NCBI RefSeq assembly: GCF_014268445.2 | Contig: NZ_CP077089.1 | Span: 4,757,501-4,821,500, forward strand | Reading direction: 5' to 3' | DNA length: 64,000 bases | Source: Pseudomonas tensinigenes | GTDB lineage: Bacteria > Pseudomonadota > Gammaproteobacteria > Pseudomonadales > Pseudomonadaceae | Notes under the pieces: model-generated | Database searches by the model: none | Told to the model about the DNA's origin: nothing | Seen by the model: the letters and a program-made list of their open reading frames with translations, nothing else | Part shown: positions 33,061 through 55,243 of the stretch, one piece after another | Layout: each line of letters starts with the position of its first letter | Position numbering within the stretch: the stretch's first letter is position 1 | Translations under genes and position numbers: made by a program

Positions 33061-33876
33061 CTAACGGTTGCGCTCGTTCAGAAAGGCAAACAACGCCTCG
33101 GTGACAAACTGCGGATTCTCCAGATTGGAGATATGCCCCGCCTCCGGCACCAGCGCCCACGGGCAGCCAATCAACTCGGCCATTTCCTTTGCCTCTGATG
33201 GTGGCCGTGGTTTGTCCTGATCGCCACACATTACCAGCGTGCTCGCCGCATTCAATTCGCTCAGCCGTGGCAACAAATCATCCCGGCCAAAGGTGATACG
33301 TCCCATCGGCACAATGCTTTCGCGTAGCCGATCCGAGGAGTACGCCGCGAGTTTCGCGCGGAAATCCTGATACAGCGCCGACTGCGGATCGATACCCGGA
33401 CGGAAGAAAATCGGCACGACGATGTCCAGTAATTGCTCGGAAATCTCGCCGGTTTCTTCGATCTGCTTGAACAGCGAGAAGTAGTACTGCCGGGTGGGTT
33501 CAGGTTCGACGCCGACGTAGGTGTCCATCAGCACCAGACCGTTGATGCACTGCGGTGCCGACAACGCCAGACGTACGCCCCACATGCCACCGACCGATAG
33601 GCCAACCAGCGTGACGCGGTCGATGTCCAGATGATCGAGCAAGGCCAGTGCCTGACGGGCTATGTCATCCAGTGATGCAGTGCCTTCAGGCAACCGGCCC
33701 GATTCGCCATGGCCCCACAGATCCAGCGCAATCACCCGATAGTGCGGCGACAAAGCGGCAATCTGCGGTGCCCACATGGCCTGATCCCACAGATAGCTGC
33801 CGGCCAGCAACACCGCCGGGCCTGAGCCTTGATCAATGTAATGCAGCGCTTGTCCGTCAACCGTGAAAAAAGGCAT
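33061..33876 (-). CDS. alpha/beta hydrolase
   Basis: The 271-residue hydrolase has VLLAGSYLWDQAMW (oxyanion region), a nucleophile elbow GLSVGG (Ser), an acid in CGDQDKPRP and a His in EAGHISNLE. This is the classical Ser-Asp-His triad of the 3-oxoadipate enol-lactonase/esterase group. ATG 33876 is set by GGGGGTGG upstream; a longer in-frame extension to 34014 is mostly translated repeat. It is on the pvdL strand but separated by a rho-independent terminator ending 16 bp before its start, so its expression depends on read-through or an unseen promoter. Confidence 0.85.
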   Translation of the reverse strand: MPFFTVDGQALHYIDQGSGPAVLLAGSYLWDQAMWAPQIAALSPHYRVIALDLWGHGESGRLPEGTASLDDIARQALALLDHLDIDRVTLVGLSVGGMWGVRLALSAPQCINGLVLMDTYVGVEPEPTRQYYFSLFKQIEETGEISEQLLDIVVPIFFRPGIDPQSALYQDFRAKLAAYSSDRLRESIVPMGRITFGRDDLLPRLSELNAASTLVMCGDQDKPRPPSEAKEMAELIGCPWALVPEAGHISNLENPQFVTEALFAFLNERNR

Positions 33877-33892
33877 CGACCACCCCCGCGAC

Positions 33893-33926
33893 AAAAAAAG
33901 AGAACCGGCAGACTGAGCTGCCGGTT
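33893..33926 (-). terminator. rho-independent terminator of pvdL, adjacent to the hydrolase start
   Basis: On the minus strand a 9-bp stem (AACCGGCAG/CTGCCGGTT, 33903-33926) is followed by CTC and seven T (33899-33893). The hydrolase start codon lies 16 bp further on. It can end the pvdL transcript or act as an attenuator for the hydrolase. Confidence 0.85.
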
Positions 33927-33970
33927 GCTTGTCGTCAACCCTGCAAATGTAGGCGTTTGTACCGCCGCCA

Positions 33971-34047
33971 TTCGCGAGCAGGCTCGCTCCCACAAGGGAT
34001 TTTGTGAACGCCAATAATCCAGTGTGGGAGCGAGCCTGCTCGCGAAA
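33971..34047. repeat. REPIN (GTGGGAGCGAG family)
   Basis: TTCGCGAGCAGGCTCGCTCC (from 33971) and its inverted copy (to 34046), between the pvdL stop and the terminator. Confidence 0.92.
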
Positions 34048-34070
34048 GGGCCAGTGCAGCCACTAGAGAA

Positions 34071-47069
<12,999 letters not shown>

Positions 47070-47222
47070 GAGGTTTCCTGCCTGAATTCGGCTTGCTAAT
47101 GGAATCGGGTTGCTGCGTCACACCCTTCGAAGGGTATGCAGGGCGCGGTCTGTGCCGACCGCGCAAGGCATCGGAATGCTGTCTGGCCGGGGATGTGCAC
47201 CCGGAACCATTCACCAATGAGA

Positions 47223-47246
47223 ACGGATGACGTCTTGAAATAATTA
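47223..47246 (-). promoter_or_regulatory. PvdS iron-starvation box of pvdL (one mismatch)
   Basis: On the minus strand TAATT (47246-47242), 16 bases, CGT (47225-47223), followed by TC. This matches TAAAT-N16-CGT at all but one position. It is about 155 bp upstream of the pvdL start. The leader between contains several short GC-rich inverted repeats (e.g. CCCTTCGAAGGG near 47124) but no clear attenuator. Confidence 0.7.
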
Positions 47247-47339
47247 GTCGGCGGGCGGGATCGCCAATGGGGCCGGGGTGTGGCGGCGTGTCGCAGTTCT
47301 CAGAACGCACCTCTGTAGCGCATTACTTCTCTTTCTCAA

Positions 47340-47368
47340 TTGACAATCATTATCATTCAACATAATTT
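47340..47368 (+). promoter_or_regulatory. pvdS sigma-70 promoter with embedded Fur box
   Basis: TTGACA (47340-47345), 17 bp, TAATTT (47363-47368). The spacer and -35 contain GACAATCATTATCATTC, close to the Fur consensus (NATNATNATTATCATT type). Iron-loaded Fur here would block RNA polymerase. Transcription starts near 47375, about 60 bp before the pvdS ATG. Confidence 0.88.
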
Positions 47369-47437
47369 GTCGCTCGATGTGTAGGACGGCCCCCTCCCCA
47401 GGCGTCCCACTAACCTATTGGCAGCAAGGTGATTTCC

Positions 47438-47992
47438 ATGACGGAACAAGTATCCACAAGCAGGTGCGATTCACCGCTACTTCAGGCATTCGTCGACAAT
47501 CGACTGATTCTGGTCAAGATTGCAGCGCGCATTACCGGCTGCCGGTCGCGCGCCGAAGATGTGGTGCAGGATGCGTTTTTCCGACTGCAGTCGGCGCCAC
47601 CGATCACGTCGTCGATCAAGGCCCAACTGAGTTATCTGTTCCAGATCGTGCGCAACCTCGCTATCGATCATTACCGCAAACAGGCGCTGGAACAGAAGTA
47701 CTCCGGCCCTGAAGAGGAAGGGCTGAATGTGGTCATCCAGGGTGCTTCACCGGAAACCTCGCACATCAACTTTTCGACTCTGGAAAACATCGCCGACGCA
47801 CTGACCGAGCTGCCCAGCCGCACTCGCTATGCGTTCGAGATGTACCGCCTGCACGGCGTGCCGCAAAAGGACATCGCCAAGGAACTCGGCGTTTCGCCAA
47901 CCCTGGTCAACTTCATGATTCGTGATGCACTGGTGCACTGCCGCAAGGTCTCGGGCAGCCGTCGGGATGCGGTGGCTGTGGGTCGTCGCTAA
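47438..47992 (+). CDS. pvdS: ECF sigma factor PvdS, iron-starvation regulator
   Basis: The 184-residue sigma factor starts MTEQVSTSRCDSPLLQAFVDN, with region 2 in AARITGCRSRAEDVVQDAFF and SYLFQIVRNLAIDHYRKQAL, and region 4 in EMYRLHGVPQKDIAKELGVS followed by PTLVNFMIRDALVHCRK. Identity to PvdS of P. aeruginosa is obvious across the whole length. It directs RNA polymerase to iron-starvation boxes, three of which occur in this window. AAGGTG is positioned for ATG 47438. FpvR, its anti-sigma partner, is not in the window. Confidence 0.97.
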   Translation: MTEQVSTSRCDSPLLQAFVDNRLILVKIAARITGCRSRAEDVVQDAFFRLQSAPPITSSIKAQLSYLFQIVRNLAIDHYRKQALEQKYSGPEEEGLNVVIQGASPETSHINFSTLENIADALTELPSRTRYAFEMYRLHGVPQKDIAKELGVSPTLVNFMIRDALVHCRKVSGSRRDAVAVGRR

Positions 47993-48014
47993 GATTCAGA
48001 TTTTGCGTCAAGCC

Positions 48015-48090
48015 ATTCGCGAGCAGGCTCGCTCCCACATGGAATTTGTGAGTGCCACAAAACCCATGTGGGAGCGAGCCTGCTCGCGAA
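48015..48090. repeat. REPIN (GTGGGAGCGAG family)
   Basis: TTCGCGAGCAGGCTCGCTCC (from 48015) and its inverted copy (to 48090), between pvdS and the convergent acyltransferase gene. Confidence 0.92.
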
Positions 48091-48128
48091 GGCGGCCTCA
48101 AGATCACAGAAATCCTGAAGCCAGATCA

Positions 48129-49142
48129 TCACGCCAGCTTGCACCGATCAAAAAACCGCTCACGCCCCAGGATCATCAGCGCCGCACGCTTGTGCGGGAA
48201 GTCGAACTCTTTCTCACAGTGAAAGCACTGATTCTGCATATGGCCGATCATCTTCGCGTTGTCGGCCCGAGGCTCAGCGACCACACGCTGAGTGCGCGGA
48301 TCATCGAGAAACAGGTAATGCACCAGCGCCGATAACCAGCTCGCCACTTTGTGCGGCCCACGGTGATCCTCTTCACCGACCAGCATGTGAATACCGCGAT
48401 CGTAATTGTCGGCGTCATAAAACGGCGCAATGCGATCTTCCTTGGCCCAGTAGGCTTCGAAATAGGCAAACGGCTGATCATCGAAACAGCCGATCAGCGT
48501 CAACGTATGCGGATCGGCATCGAGCTTGCTCAGGTACTCGCGGTGCTTCTCGAGACTGCCCTCTTCCTGCCAGAAACTGGCAACGCGCGGACTGTTCTGC
48601 CAGCGATTGAAGCGCGGCAGGTCTTCTTCGATCTCGACCGTGCGCAGGGAAATCCACGCACCAAGACGCGCATCGAAACGCCGATACACTTCACCCCGCG
48701 GCTTCACCGGGCGCAGCGGATGACGCTTGCCCTGACTGATGACCATTTGCTGCGGATAGCTGCCCGTCAGCGAAGTGCCGAGCCACGGTTGCGGCAATTG
48801 CCAGAACAGCGTGCGTTCGCAGAGGTATTCACCCGCCACTTCGGTGTTCACCAGCAAGCCACTGAGCAAGGCTTCGGTCGGCGGCTGATCCAGTTGCCAG
48901 GTCAATTGCTGGCACGCCGGATCCCGGGCGAACAGCCAGTAGCAAGCCGCCCATAGCGCCTGGCCCGCCGGCAGCGCAAAACGTTCATCGAGCTGGATCG
49001 GCCCCTTGACCTCCCGATCAAGACGCAGGCGGATCAGCGGTTGTCCGTCCAGGCTAAGGCTCAGACGGCTTTCAGTTGCATCAGCGATCAGTTGACTGCC
49101 CGAAGGCAAGGCCAGGGCAGTCAGGTCATTCAGATTGGACAT
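48129..49142 (-). CDS. IucB-type siderophore acyltransferase (GNAT fold), PvdS-regulated
   Basis: The 337-residue protein has an N-terminal non-catalytic half and a C-terminal GNAT domain of the AlcB/IucB family: RFNRWQNSPRVASFWQEEGS, FAYFEAYWAKEDRIAPFYDA, DNYDRGIHMLVGEEDHRGPH and VVAEPRADNAKMIGHMQNQC. In aerobactin synthesis such enzymes acetylate N-hydroxylysine. Here N5-hydroxyornithine of the pyoverdine peptide is the likely substrate (a PvdYII-like role). A perfect PvdS box at 49183-49206 supports membership of the pyoverdine regulon. Alternative acyl donors, such as formyl or succinyl, cannot be ruled out. Confidence 0.87.
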   Translation of the reverse strand: MSNLNDLTALALPSGSQLIADATESRLSLSLDGQPLIRLRLDREVKGPIQLDERFALPAGQALWAACYWLFARDPACQQLTWQLDQPPTEALLSGLLVNTEVAGEYLCERTLFWQLPQPWLGTSLTGSYPQQMVISQGKRHPLRPVKPRGEVYRRFDARLGAWISLRTVEIEEDLPRFNRWQNSPRVASFWQEEGSLEKHREYLSKLDADPHTLTLIGCFDDQPFAYFEAYWAKEDRIAPFYDADNYDRGIHMLVGEEDHRGPHKVASWLSALVHYLFLDDPRTQRVVAEPRADNAKMIGHMQNQCFHCEKEFDFPHKRAALMILGRERFFDRCKLA

Positions 49143-49182
49143 GGGTCGGGCTCACGATAATCGTCGACAGTTCAACGATGTG

Positions 49183-49206
49183 ACGTGAGCCGAAAGGGGA
49201 AATTTA
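49183..49206 (-). promoter_or_regulatory. PvdS iron-starvation box of the acyltransferase gene
   Basis: On the minus strand TAAAT (49206-49202), 16 bases, CGT (49185-49183): an exact TAAAT-N16-CGT. The -10 end is about 41 bp upstream of the ATG at 49142. It overlaps no other gene; the convergent neighbour stops at 49229. Confidence 0.9.
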
Positions 49207-49228
49207 GGCTTTGCGGAAAATCAGTGCC

Positions 49229-50026
49229 TCAGCGATGAGGCACTGGCACCACCGCAATTTTGTAGGGATCGAAAATCTTCAGCATCTCGCCATTGTCGCG
49301 CAGGCCTTGCAGCAGTCGGGCAAACGCAGGGCCGGTAATGGGCGCCGTCGCGCGAAGAATGGCGTAATGGTGATAAACCTGATCGATGCGTTGCGACACC
49401 AGCAACTCGTCGCGCACCTTCTCGTTGCGCAGCAGGTAATCGCTCAGGTACGAGCGGGTCACCAGGGCAATATCCGCACGCGAGCGCAGCACCATCAGCA
49501 GGTTGCTGTCATGGGAATAGGTCAGCGTGGCGTTGAAATTCTGCGCGAGAAACTTTGGATCGGCATTGAAGTTGGCGAATTCGTAGTGATAACCGCTGAA
49601 CAGCGCCAGACGCTTGCCGGTGAGGCTCGCAAAGTAACTTTGCTGACGACCGTCTTCGCGTTGCGCAACGAAAATCTCCGCATCCTCAAGGCCCATATCG
49701 ACATCCGTGTGGGGAATTTCCTTCCAGCCCCAATCGGGATTCTCGAAAATCGCCATGTCGATCCGGCCCTGCTTGAAATCCCCGAATCGCCGCGGAATCG
49801 AGGTCGGTACCAGGACAAACTGATAGTCGCTTTGCAGGCGATTAAGGGCCTCGACCAGTTGCGGCAAGAGGCCTGTATCGGCACCGTTCTCCGGGCGAAT
49901 GGTGTAGGGCGGAAAATGCGCCGCGCCCACCCGAACCAGTTGCGCTGCCTGAGCGGGCAATACCCATGATGCAGCCAGCGCTGCGAGCATCAGCCCCGCG
50001 GCCGTCCGGATTGGCAAAGACTTCAA
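49229..50026 (-). CDS. periplasmic substrate-binding protein (amino-acid ABC type)
   Basis: The 265-residue protein has a signal peptide ending PAQAAQLV and the SBP_bac_3 pattern (RVGAAHFPPYTIRPENGAD, IDMAIFENPDWGWKE, LALFSGYHYEFANFNADPKF and DIALVTRSYLSDYLL). No ABC permease or ATPase is nearby, so it is an orphan. Such proteins can also act as sensory domains or enzymes. The ligand is unknown. It is not linked to the pyoverdine genes by promoter sequence. Confidence 0.85.
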   Translation of the reverse strand: MKSLPIRTAAGLMLAALAASWVLPAQAAQLVRVGAAHFPPYTIRPENGADTGLLPQLVEALNRLQSDYQFVLVPTSIPRRFGDFKQGRIDMAIFENPDWGWKEIPHTDVDMGLEDAEIFVAQREDGRQQSYFASLTGKRLALFSGYHYEFANFNADPKFLAQNFNATLTYSHDSNLLMVLRSRADIALVTRSYLSDYLLRNEKVRDELLVSQRIDQVYHHYAILRATAPITGPAFARLLQGLRDNGEMLKIFDPYKIAVVPVPHR

Positions 50027-50118
50027 AACACCCCACTCCCCGAAAAAATACCGATCAATGCATTCAAGCTAGGCGGTTTCGCCCAGTTAGCCAGTTTCCC
50101 GGCCGGATAGAAAGTCGC

Positions 50119-50742
50119 TCAACGCTCTTCGAGGACCAGAATCAGCGCCTCATCCGCCAACTGATCGAGGCTCAAACTGCCACCTGCACGGAACCAGGTG
50201 GTGGTCCAGGACAGTGCACCGGTGAGGAAACGTCGAGTAATAAATACATCACCGCGGATAAATCCGGCGTCCTTCGCTTCACCCAGCACTTGCAGCCATA
50301 TGTCTTCGTAAACGTCACGCAAAGCGAGAACCTTGGCCTGGCCGTCTTCGGACAACGAACGCCACTCGTAGACCAGCACGGCCATCGCCTCGCCGCTGCC
50401 GCCCATGATCGATTGCAATTCGCAACGGATCAGCGCCAACACGCGATCACGCACATTGTTGGCATCGGCCAGTGCGGCGCGCATCAATGCAGTGTTGTAG
50501 CGGATGGTTTCTTCCATCACCGCACGGAGAATTTCATCCTTGCTTTTGAAGTGATGAAAAATACTCCCCGACTGGATGCCGACTGCGCCGGCCAGATCGC
50601 GCACCGTAGTGCGTTCGTAGCCTTTGTTGCGGAACAGGTGAGCGGCCACTTGCAGCAGTTTGCCGCGGGCGCTGTCCGGGTCGGTCAACTGGCCTTGATC
50701 GACCAATTCGCGCATGACCCTCAGGGCTTTTTGCTCGTCCAC
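50119..50742 (-). CDS. atuR: TetR-family repressor of acyclic terpene utilisation
   Basis: The 207-residue protein has a TetR HTH (GKLLQVAAHLFRNKGYERTT, then AGAVGIQSGSIFHHFKSKDE) and a ligand domain with two clustered Trp (LSWTTTWFRAGGS). GTG 50742 is the start, with GGAGAG upstream; an ATG nine codons further in is possible. It is divergent from atuA, as in P. aeruginosa, where AtuR represses the atu operon until an acyl-CoA intermediate accumulates. Two mirror-image operators lie between the genes. Confidence 0.9.
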   Translation of the reverse strand: MDEQKALRVMRELVDQGQLTDPDSARGKLLQVAAHLFRNKGYERTTVRDLAGAVGIQSGSIFHHFKSKDEILRAVMEETIRYNTALMRAALADANNVRDRVLALIRCELQSIMGGSGEAMAVLVYEWRSLSEDGQAKVLALRDVYEDIWLQVLGEAKDAGFIRGDVFITRRFLTGALSWTTTWFRAGGSLSLDQLADEALILVLEER

Positions 50743-50820
50743 CCGTTCTCTCCTACAGTCGATCAGTCTGTTGCCCCCTGAAACCGCAGGGTTGCGCGCA
50801 ATTTAAGCCGCCAACGACGA

Positions 50821-50880
50821 CCAAGCAAGCGCTTGGGCAGAAGATAGTTTCAACTGTTTACAAACCAAGCGCTTGCTTGG
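50821..50880. promoter_or_regulatory. twin AtuR operators, exact mirror images
   Basis: CCAAGCAAGCGCTTGG (50821-50836) and CCAAGCGCTTGCTTGG (50865-50880) are perfect reverse complements of each other 28 bp apart. Each is also an imperfect palindrome around GCGC. They are 79-94 bp from the atuR start and 47-62 bp from the atuA start. Dimers at both sites could repress both promoters or loop. Confidence 0.8.
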
Positions 50881-50926
50881 TAGCCTCCAGACACTTCTGT
50901 CGCAGGTTGCTGAGTCGGAGATAAAA

Positions 50927-52711
50927 ATGCCAACCACCGTTCGCATCGGATGCGCCAGCGCATTCTGGGGTGATACATCGACCGCCGCCGCGCAGTTAGT
51001 GGAGGGTGGCAAGCTGGATTACCTGGTGTTCGATTACCTCGCCGAGATCACCATGTCGCTCATGGCCGGCGCACGCATGAAGGATCCGCAGGCGGGGTTT
51101 GCCGGCGACTTCATCGAAGTGCTCACGCCCCTGTTGCCGCAGTTGGCCGAGCAGAACATCCGCGTCATCAGCAACGCCGGCGGAGTCAATCCACAAGCCT
51201 GCGCTGCCGCCCTGCAAGCGGCATGCGACAAGGCCGGTGTCCCGCTGAAAATTGCCGTGTTACTCGGCGATGACCTGCAACCCCAACTCAAACAACTCAG
51301 CGCCATCACCGAGATGTTCAGCGGCGCCCCGCTGCCGCCGATGTGCTTATCGACCAACGCCTACCTCGGTGCGCCGGGCATCGTCGAAGCGCTGCGCCTG
51401 GGCGCCGACATTGTCATCACCGGACGGGTGGTCGACAGCGCCGTGGTCAGCGCCGCACTGGTGCACGAATTCGGCTGGTCGTGGCATGACTACGACAAAC
51501 TCGCTCAGGCCGCGCTGGCCGGGCACATCATCGAATGCGGCGCACAATGCACCGGCGGCAATTTCACCGATTGGCGTGACGTGCCGGATTACGAACACAT
51601 CGGTTTTCCGATCGTTGAAGTCAGCGCTGACGGCCAGTTCATCGTCAGCAAACCCGAGGGTTCCGGTGGACTGGTCACACCGCTGACCGTCGGCGAGCAG
51701 ATGTTGTATGAAATCGGCGATCCACAGGCCTATCTGTTGCCCGACGTGGTCTGCGATTTCAGCCAAGTCAAATTGCAGCAGCAAGGCAAAAACGCGGTAC
51801 ATGTGCACGGCGCCAAAGGCCTGCCGCCCAGTGACAAATACAAGGTCAGCGCCACGTACCCGGACGGTTTTCGCTGCACCGCGAGTTGCCTGATCGCCGG
51901 TATCGATGCGGTGGACAAGGCGCGGAGGGTCAGTCAGGCAATCATCGCCAAAACGGCGGAAATGTTCAGCCAGCGCGGTTGGCCGCCCTACAGCGAAACC
52001 GACATCGAATTGCTCGGCAGCGAAGCCACCTACGGCCCCCATGGCCAGCGCCACGACAGCCGTGAAGTGGTAATCAAACTCGCCGTGCGTCACCCGAATA
52101 AACAGGCACTGGTGCTGTTCTCCCGGGAAATCGCCCAGGCCGCCACCGGCATGGCACCAGGCCTGACCGGCATCGTCGGCGGACGGCCAACGGTGTACCC
52201 GCTGATTTGCCTGTTTTCATTCCTGATCGATAAAAGTGCCTGCACTTTGCAGATTGATCTGGCCGGCGTTCGCCATCCTTGCGCCCTGCCCTCATTGGCA
52301 GCGCTCGACAGTGAAGATTTGCCGATTCCCCAGCAACCGCCGAAACCTCAAGGCCGCGCCGATGCCAGTGTGGCGTTGGTGAAACTGGCCGTGGCGCGCT
52401 CCGGTGACAAAGGCAATCACAGCAACATCGGTGTGCTGCCGCGCAAGCCCGAATACCTGCCGTGGATCGCTGAAGCGCTGACCCCGGCCGTCATCGTCGA
52501 CTGGATGAGTCATGTGCTCGACCCGATCCACGGCCGGGTCGAACGCTGGTATCTGCCCGGCACCCACAGCCTGAATTTTCTCTTGGAAAACGCTCTTGGC
52601 GGGGGTGGCGTGGCCAGTCTGCGCATCGACCCGCAAGGCAAAGCCTTCGCCCAACAACTGTTGGAAATCCAGATCCCGGTGCCGCAGAGCATCGCCGAAC
52701 AGCTCGATTAG
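50927..52711 (+). CDS. atuA: AtuA, acyclic terpene utilisation protein
   Basis: The 594-residue protein matches the AtuA family in length and start ([20 protein letters not shown]). It includes [20 protein letters not shown] and the repeated small-residue segments around [12 protein letters not shown], then a C-terminal domain with [20 protein letters not shown] and [20 protein letters not shown]. Its reaction is not known; it is conserved in citronellol/geraniol pathways. ATG 50927 has GGAG 6-7 bases upstream. Confidence 0.93.
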   Translation: MPTTVRIGCASAFWGDTSTAAAQLVEGGKLDYLVFDYLAEITMSLMAGARMKDPQAGFAGDFIEVLTPLLPQLAEQNIRVISNAGGVNPQACAAALQAACDKAGVPLKIAVLLGDDLQPQLKQLSAITEMFSGAPLPPMCLSTNAYLGAPGIVEALRLGADIVITGRVVDSAVVSAALVHEFGWSWHDYDKLAQAALAGHIIECGAQCTGGNFTDWRDVPDYEHIGFPIVEVSADGQFIVSKPEGSGGLVTPLTVGEQMLYEIGDPQAYLLPDVVCDFSQVKLQQQGKNAVHVHGAKGLPPSDKYKVSATYPDGFRCTASCLIAGIDAVDKARRVSQAIIAKTAEMFSQRGWPPYSETDIELLGSEATYGPHGQRHDSREVVIKLAVRHPNKQALVLFSREIAQAATGMAPGLTGIVGGRPTVYPLICLFSFLIDKSACTLQIDLAGVRHPCALPSLAALDSEDLPIPQQPPKPQGRADASVALVKLAVARSGDKGNHSNIGVLPRKPEYLPWIAEALTPAVIVDWMSHVLDPIHGRVERWYLPGTHSLNFLLENALGGGGVASLRIDPQGKAFAQQLLEIQIPVPQSIAEQLD

Positions 52712-52723
52712 AGGATGGTTTGC

Positions 52724-53593
52724 ATGGCTTACGCGTCGATTTTCAACGCCGATCTGTTCAGCGGCCAGACCATCATCGTCACCGGCGGCGGCAGCGGCAT
52801 CGGCCGTTGCACCGCGCATGAACTGGCAGCGCTCGGTGCCAATGTGCTGCTGGTCGGGCGCAAACCGGAAAAACTGCAAAAGGTCGCTGCCGAAATCGCC
52901 GAGGACGGCGGCCGCGCACACTGGAAGGCTTGCGATATCCGCGATGAAGAAGCGGTGAAACAACTGGTCAAGGAGCTGATCACCGAGCACGGGCCGATTC
53001 ACGGTCTGGTCAACAATGCCGGTGGCCAATACCCGTCGCCCTTGGCCTCGATCAATCAGAAAGGTTTCGAAACCGTACTGCGCACCAATCTGGTCGGCGG
53101 ATTTCTGATGGCGCGGGAAGTGTTCAACCAGTCGATGAGCAAACACGGCGGCAACATCGTCAATATGCTCGCCGACATGTGGGGCGGCATGCCCGGCATG
53201 GGCCACTCCGGCGCGGCGCGCTCGGGCATGGACAACTTCACCAAAACTGCCGCGTTCGAATGGGGTTATGCCGGCGTGCGGGTCAACGCGGTCGCGCCGG
53301 GCTGGATCGCGTCGAGCGGCATGGACACTTACGAAGGCGCGTTCAAAGCGGTGATTCCCACCCTGCGTGAACATGTGCCGCTCAAGCGCATCGGCACCGA
53401 GTCAGAAGTCAGCGCCGCGATTGTGTTTCTGCTCAGCCCGGCGGCAGCGTTCATCAGCGGCAGCACCTTGAAAATCGATGGCGCAGCCAGCCTTGGCAGC
53501 CGTGCATGGCCACTGCACAAGGCCACTCACAGTGAGTCATTCAATGGCTTCCACCGGGCGTACCTTCCAGACGTGTTGAAGGACAAGGAGTAA
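52724..53593 (+). CDS. atuB: AtuB, short-chain dehydrogenase
   Basis: The 289-residue protein has IIVTGGGSGIGRCTAHELAA, LVNNAGGQYPSP and an active-site region MGHSGAARSGMDNFTKTAAF. This is the HSGAARxG form seen in peroxisomal trans-2-enoyl-CoA reductase-like SDRs rather than YxxxK. VRVNAVAPGWIASS follows. In the atu pathway it may act on citronellyl/geranyl-CoA derivatives. ATG 52724 is preferred because GAGG precedes it by a suitable distance; an ATG three codons earlier sits on that site. Confidence 0.88.
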   Translation: MAYASIFNADLFSGQTIIVTGGGSGIGRCTAHELAALGANVLLVGRKPEKLQKVAAEIAEDGGRAHWKACDIRDEEAVKQLVKELITEHGPIHGLVNNAGGQYPSPLASINQKGFETVLRTNLVGGFLMAREVFNQSMSKHGGNIVNMLADMWGGMPGMGHSGAARSGMDNFTKTAAFEWGYAGVRVNAVAPGWIASSGMDTYEGAFKAVIPTLREHVPLKRIGTESEVSAAIVFLLSPAAAFISGSTLKIDGAASLGSRAWPLHKATHSESFNGFHRAYLPDVLKDKE

Positions 53594-53596
53594 GCC

Positions 53597-55213
53597 ATGC
53601 CGCAGATCCAGTCCCTACTCGACCCGCACGGCGAAGCTTTCGCCCGCAACCGTGCGGCCATGCTCGCGGCCATCGCGCAAGTCCAGCAACTCGAACAGAA
53701 CCTCCTGAACAAGGCTGCCGAAGCCAAGGCGAAATTCGACAAGCGCGGGCAATTACTGCCGCGCGAACGCCTGAACCTATTGCTCGATCCCGGCGCGCCG
53801 TTCCTCGAACTGGCCAGCCTCGCCGGCTACAAGTTGCACGACGACAAGGACGGCAGCTCCGCCGGTGGCGGGCTGATCGCCGGTATCGGTTACGTCTGCG
53901 GCATCCGCGCGATGATCGTGGCGAACAACAGCGCGATCAAGGGCGGCACGATCTCGCCCAGCGGCCTGAAAAAATCCCTGCGCCTGCAACAGATCGCTCA
54001 GGAAAACAAACTCCCGGTGATCACCCTCGCCGAAAGCGGTGGCGCCAATCTCAATTACGCCGCAGAGATTTTCGTCGAAGGCGCACGCAGTTTTGCCAAT
54101 CAGGCGCGGATGTCGGCGCTGGGTTTGCCGCAGATCACCGTGGTGCATGGCTCGGCCACAGCGGGCGGCGCTTACCAGCCGGGACTGTCGGATTACGTGG
54201 TGGTGGTGCGCGGCAAGGCCAAGCTGTTTCTCGCCGGTCCGCCGTTGCTCAAAGCCGCGACCGGCGAAGTCGCCACCGATGAAGAACTGGGCGGCGCAGA
54301 GATGCACGCGCAGGTCGCCGGGACGGCTGAATACCTCGCGGAAAACGATGCCGATGGCGTGCGTCAGGTCCGCGAAATCCTGCGCATGCTGCCTTGGAAT
54401 GAGCAACTGCCGTGGCTGCCGGAGCCGCAATACAAAGAACCGCTCTACCCGATCGATGAATTGCTCGGGCTGATCCCCGACGATCCGAAAAAGCCTTATG
54501 ACGTACGCGAAATCATCGCGCGCATCGCCGACGAATCCTGCTTTCTCGAATTCAAGGGCGAGTTCGATCAACAAACCATCTGCGGCCAATTGAAGATTCA
54601 GGGCCGCGCCTGCGGATTCATCGGCAACAACGGCCCGATCACCCCGAACGGTGCAAGCAAGGCTGCGCAGTTCATTCAGTTATGCGATCAGAGCCAGACG
54701 CCGCTGCTGTTTTTCCACAACACCACCGGTTTCATGGTCGGCACCGAATCGGAGCAGCAAGGCGTGATCAAACACGGTTCGAAACTGATTCAAGCGGTGG
54801 CGAATGCGCGGGTGCCTAAACTGACCATCGTCGTCGGCGGCTCTTATGGCGCGGGCAACTATGCGATGTGCGGGCGCGGCCTCGATCCGCGCTTCATCTT
54901 CGCCTGGCCGAACAGCCGCACGGCGGTGATGGGCGGCGCGCAGGCCGGCAAAGTCTTGCGCATCGTTACCGAAGCCAAGCAGTTGAAGGACGGCCTGACG
55001 CCAGACCCGAAAATGCTCGACATGCTCGAACAGGTCACCGCGCAAAAACTCGACAGCCAGTCCACCGCGCTCTACGGCAGCGCCAATCTGTGGGATGACG
55101 GGCTGATCGATCCACGCGACACGCGCACCCTGCTCGGCTACTTGCTGGATATCTGCCACGAGGCCGACATTCGCACGTTGCAACCCAACAGCTTCGGCGT
55201 CAGCCGCTTCTGA
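53597..55213 (+). CDS. atuC: geranyl-CoA carboxylase carboxyltransferase (beta) subunit
   Basis: The 538-residue carboxyl transferase has the two crotonase-like halves: PRERLNLLLDPGAPFLELAS, AESGGANLNYAAEIFVEG, ATAGGAYQPGLSDYVVVVRG, and later LFFHNTTGFMVGTESEQQG, VVGGSYGAGNYAMCGRGLDP. With AtuF it would carboxylate the gamma-methyl of cis-geranyl-CoA. AAGGAG lies in the end of atuB, 4 bp before the start. LiuB (methylcrotonyl-CoA carboxylase beta) is the close relative; the neighbours decide for atuC. Confidence 0.93.
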   Translation: MPQIQSLLDPHGEAFARNRAAMLAAIAQVQQLEQNLLNKAAEAKAKFDKRGQLLPRERLNLLLDPGAPFLELASLAGYKLHDDKDGSSAGGGLIAGIGYVCGIRAMIVANNSAIKGGTISPSGLKKSLRLQQIAQENKLPVITLAESGGANLNYAAEIFVEGARSFANQARMSALGLPQITVVHGSATAGGAYQPGLSDYVVVVRGKAKLFLAGPPLLKAATGEVATDEELGGAEMHAQVAGTAEYLAENDADGVRQVREILRMLPWNEQLPWLPEPQYKEPLYPIDELLGLIPDDPKKPYDVREIIARIADESCFLEFKGEFDQQTICGQLKIQGRACGFIGNNGPITPNGASKAAQFIQLCDQSQTPLLFFHNTTGFMVGTESEQQGVIKHGSKLIQAVANARVPKLTIVVGGSYGAGNYAMCGRGLDPRFIFAWPNSRTAVMGGAQAGKVLRIVTEAKQLKDGLTPDPKMLDMLEQVTAQKLDSQSTALYGSANLWDDGLIDPRDTRTLLGYLLDICHEADIRTLQPNSFGVSRF

Positions 55214-55243
55214 CCGCCACGGATTCTACGGAGAACAAGAACA

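Noticed and set aside
33877..34014. N-terminal extension of the alpha/beta hydrolase (46 codons)
   Set aside because: It encodes the translated REPIN and terminator region, and a good ribosome-binding site supports ATG 33876.
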